Assembly (NCBI GenBank): GCA_013335425.1
Contig: JAAXVQ010000115.1
Coordinates: forward strand, 1-6,729
From: Candidatus Firestoneibacteriota bacterium
GTDB lineage: Bacteria > Oederibacteriota > JAAXVQ01
DNA: 6,729 nucleotides
Direction of reading: 5' to 3'
The position numbers were made by a program, and so were the translations under genes. Positions 5,933 through 6,729 of the stretch are shown one piece after another (position 1 is the stretch's first letter; each line of letters opens with the position of its first letter). The notes beneath the pieces are model-generated. The model had not been told where the DNA came from and searched no databases. It saw only the letters and a list, made by a program, of their open reading frames with translations.

Positions 5933-6729
5933 ATGTGGCGGTTTCGGCGGATGCTCCCGACATGTTTTGCGGTTGTGGGCATGATCTTGGCGGTTTCGGC
6001 GGCTTGGGCCTTTTCCTCGGTCACGGTTTCACTTAGTGACAACATCTCCGGCAACTGGTCCAACTACACGGTCCAAGGCCTCAACAGCACCAATGGCATT
6101 GGCTGGTTAGGCGGCGCTACCATCACGTTTCCAGCCGGTACTACCATTGACCCCGGCGTCGGGGCTGCGGACGTAACTCTCAATGGCGGCAGCTCGGTGT
6201 CGGTGAGTGTCAACGGTTTGCAGCTAAGCATTACGAATTGGGGTCTTAGCCTTTCTCCTGGGACGACCATTACGATTCAGATCAACAATCAAAAAATCAA
6301 AAATCCCGGGGCCGGGAACTACGCCCTCACGTTGACTTGCACCTCCGGGGAGACCGGCAACGGTAGCTACACGATTGCGAACCTCACACCCACAAGCACC
6401 ATTACCCCCAGCTTAACCCCGACGTTTACAGTGACGCCATCCAGGACCGTCACGCCCAGCTCCACGGCGACTTTGACCAACACCCCGACACATTCTCCGA
6501 CCATGACCTCGACGCTAACCGTTACGCCGACCCCGACTTGTACCACCACCCCTACGTTCACCATCACCCGGACGGGAACGCCCAGTGTGTCGCCGACGTT
6601 CACAGCCACGCCAACCGTTTCTTCCTCACATACGCCTACAACCTCGTTTACCCCCACGGTCACGTCCACGTTAACCATTACCCTCACGGCCACACCGAGT
6701 GCCACCCTCGCGACTACGTTCACCATTAC
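5933..6729 (+). CDS. Secreted surface protein with beta-rich domain and Thr/Pro-rich repeats (partial, 3' end outside window)
   Basis: The frame is open for 265 codons to the window edge without a stop, so the C-terminus is missing. Residues 1-26 form a signal peptide: WRFRR, then a hydrophobic core, then a textbook Ala-Trp-Ala cleavage site at 24-26. Residues 27-151 look beta-rich, with ATITFPAGTTIDP, a central VNG, TTITIQI and IKNPGAGNYALTLT. This order resembles a beta-sandwich domain found in bacterial S-layer and other surface proteins (fit judged by eye). From residue 152 to the edge the sequence is low complexity, roughly 40% Thr with frequent Pro, in irregular TPTxTxTP units with Thr at nearly every second position. 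Such regions are extended stalks or linkers, often glycosylated, that hold domains away from the cell surface. Transcription is separate from the upstream operon. The role could be adhesin, surface-layer component or secreted enzyme, since any C-terminal domain is not visible. Confidence 0.85.
   Translation, partial: MWRFRRMLPTCFAVVGMILAVSAAWAFSSVTVSLSDNISGNWSNYTVQGLNSTNGIGWLGGATITFPAGTTIDPGVGAADVTLNGGSSVSVSVNGLQLSITNWGLSLSPGTTITIQINNQKIKNPGAGNYALTLTCTSGETGNGSYTIANLTPTSTITPSLTPTFTVTPSRTVTPSSTATLTNTPTHSPTMTSTLTVTPTPTCTTTPTFTITRTGTPSVSPTFTATPTVSSSHTPTTSFTPTVTSTLTITLTATPSATLATTFTI
5936..6002 (+). repeat. Exact 15-base direct repeat in the signal-peptide region, read in two frames
   Basis: TGGCGGTTTCGGCGG occurs at 5936-5950 and again at 5988-6002, a distance of 52 bases. 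Because 52 is not a multiple of three, the copies are read in different frames (WRFRR and part of LAVSAA). Confidence 0.75.
6386..6729 (+). repeat. Degenerate Thr/Pro-coding repeat region
   Basis: The DNA is dominated by ACN and CCN codons in irregular short units. Synonymous codons vary freely (ACC, ACG, ACA, ACT), so the protein pattern is conserved more than the DNA. This argues for selection on the Thr-x-Thr-Pro pattern or old repeat decay rather than a fresh tandem expansion. It continues past the window edge. Confidence 0.8.

Noticed and set aside
6367..6726. Long Val-rich open frame on the minus strand opposite the Thr/Pro region
   Set aside because: ACN threonine codons read in reverse give GTN valine codons, so the frame is open by composition. 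The plus-strand gene has a promoter, ribosome binding site and signal peptide, while this frame has none.

Overview
The window looks like an ordinary bacterial chromosome stretch of moderately high GC, from an organism I cannot place with certainty. Four complete genes and one gene cut by the right edge follow a recG-type gene or belong to its neighbourhood; all six genes lie on the plus strand. The Thr/Pro-rich exported protein at the right end resembles proteins common in genomes of uncultivated candidate phyla (for example Omnitrophota- or Goldbacteria-like lineages). That placement is a weak inference from protein style only. No tRNA, rRNA, CRISPR array, insertion sequence or integrase was found.

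Layout. Positions 34-2154 encode the branch-migration helicase RecG. A 107-base gap follows, holding a hairpin across the recG stop codon and then a near-consensus sigma70-type promoter (TTGCCA, 17-base spacer, TATAAT). This promoter appears to drive a tight four-gene operon: a single-domain response regulator (2262-2660), the 16S rRNA methyltransferase RsmD (2674-3240), an exported HEAT-repeat protein (3263-5050) and a two-helix membrane protein of unknown function (5061-5807). Gaps between these genes are only 10 to 22 bases. A 125-base AT-rich intergenic region then carries a second promoter (TTGGGA, 17-base spacer, extended TGCTATAAT), whose spacer contains a run of nine A. It drives a secreted surface protein (5933 to beyond 6729) with a signal peptide, a beta-rich domain and a long Thr/Pro repeat region.

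How it fits together. recG and rsmD are housekeeping genes of DNA repair and ribosome maturation. The less ordinary part is the linkage of a stand-alone receiver protein, an exported HEAT-repeat scaffold and a small membrane protein in one transcript, which may be an undescribed envelope module. The surface protein next door has its own strong promoter with a homopolymer in the spacer, which raises the possibility of length-dependent (phase-variable) expression. These functional links are inference; the gene order, promoters and motifs are directly visible.
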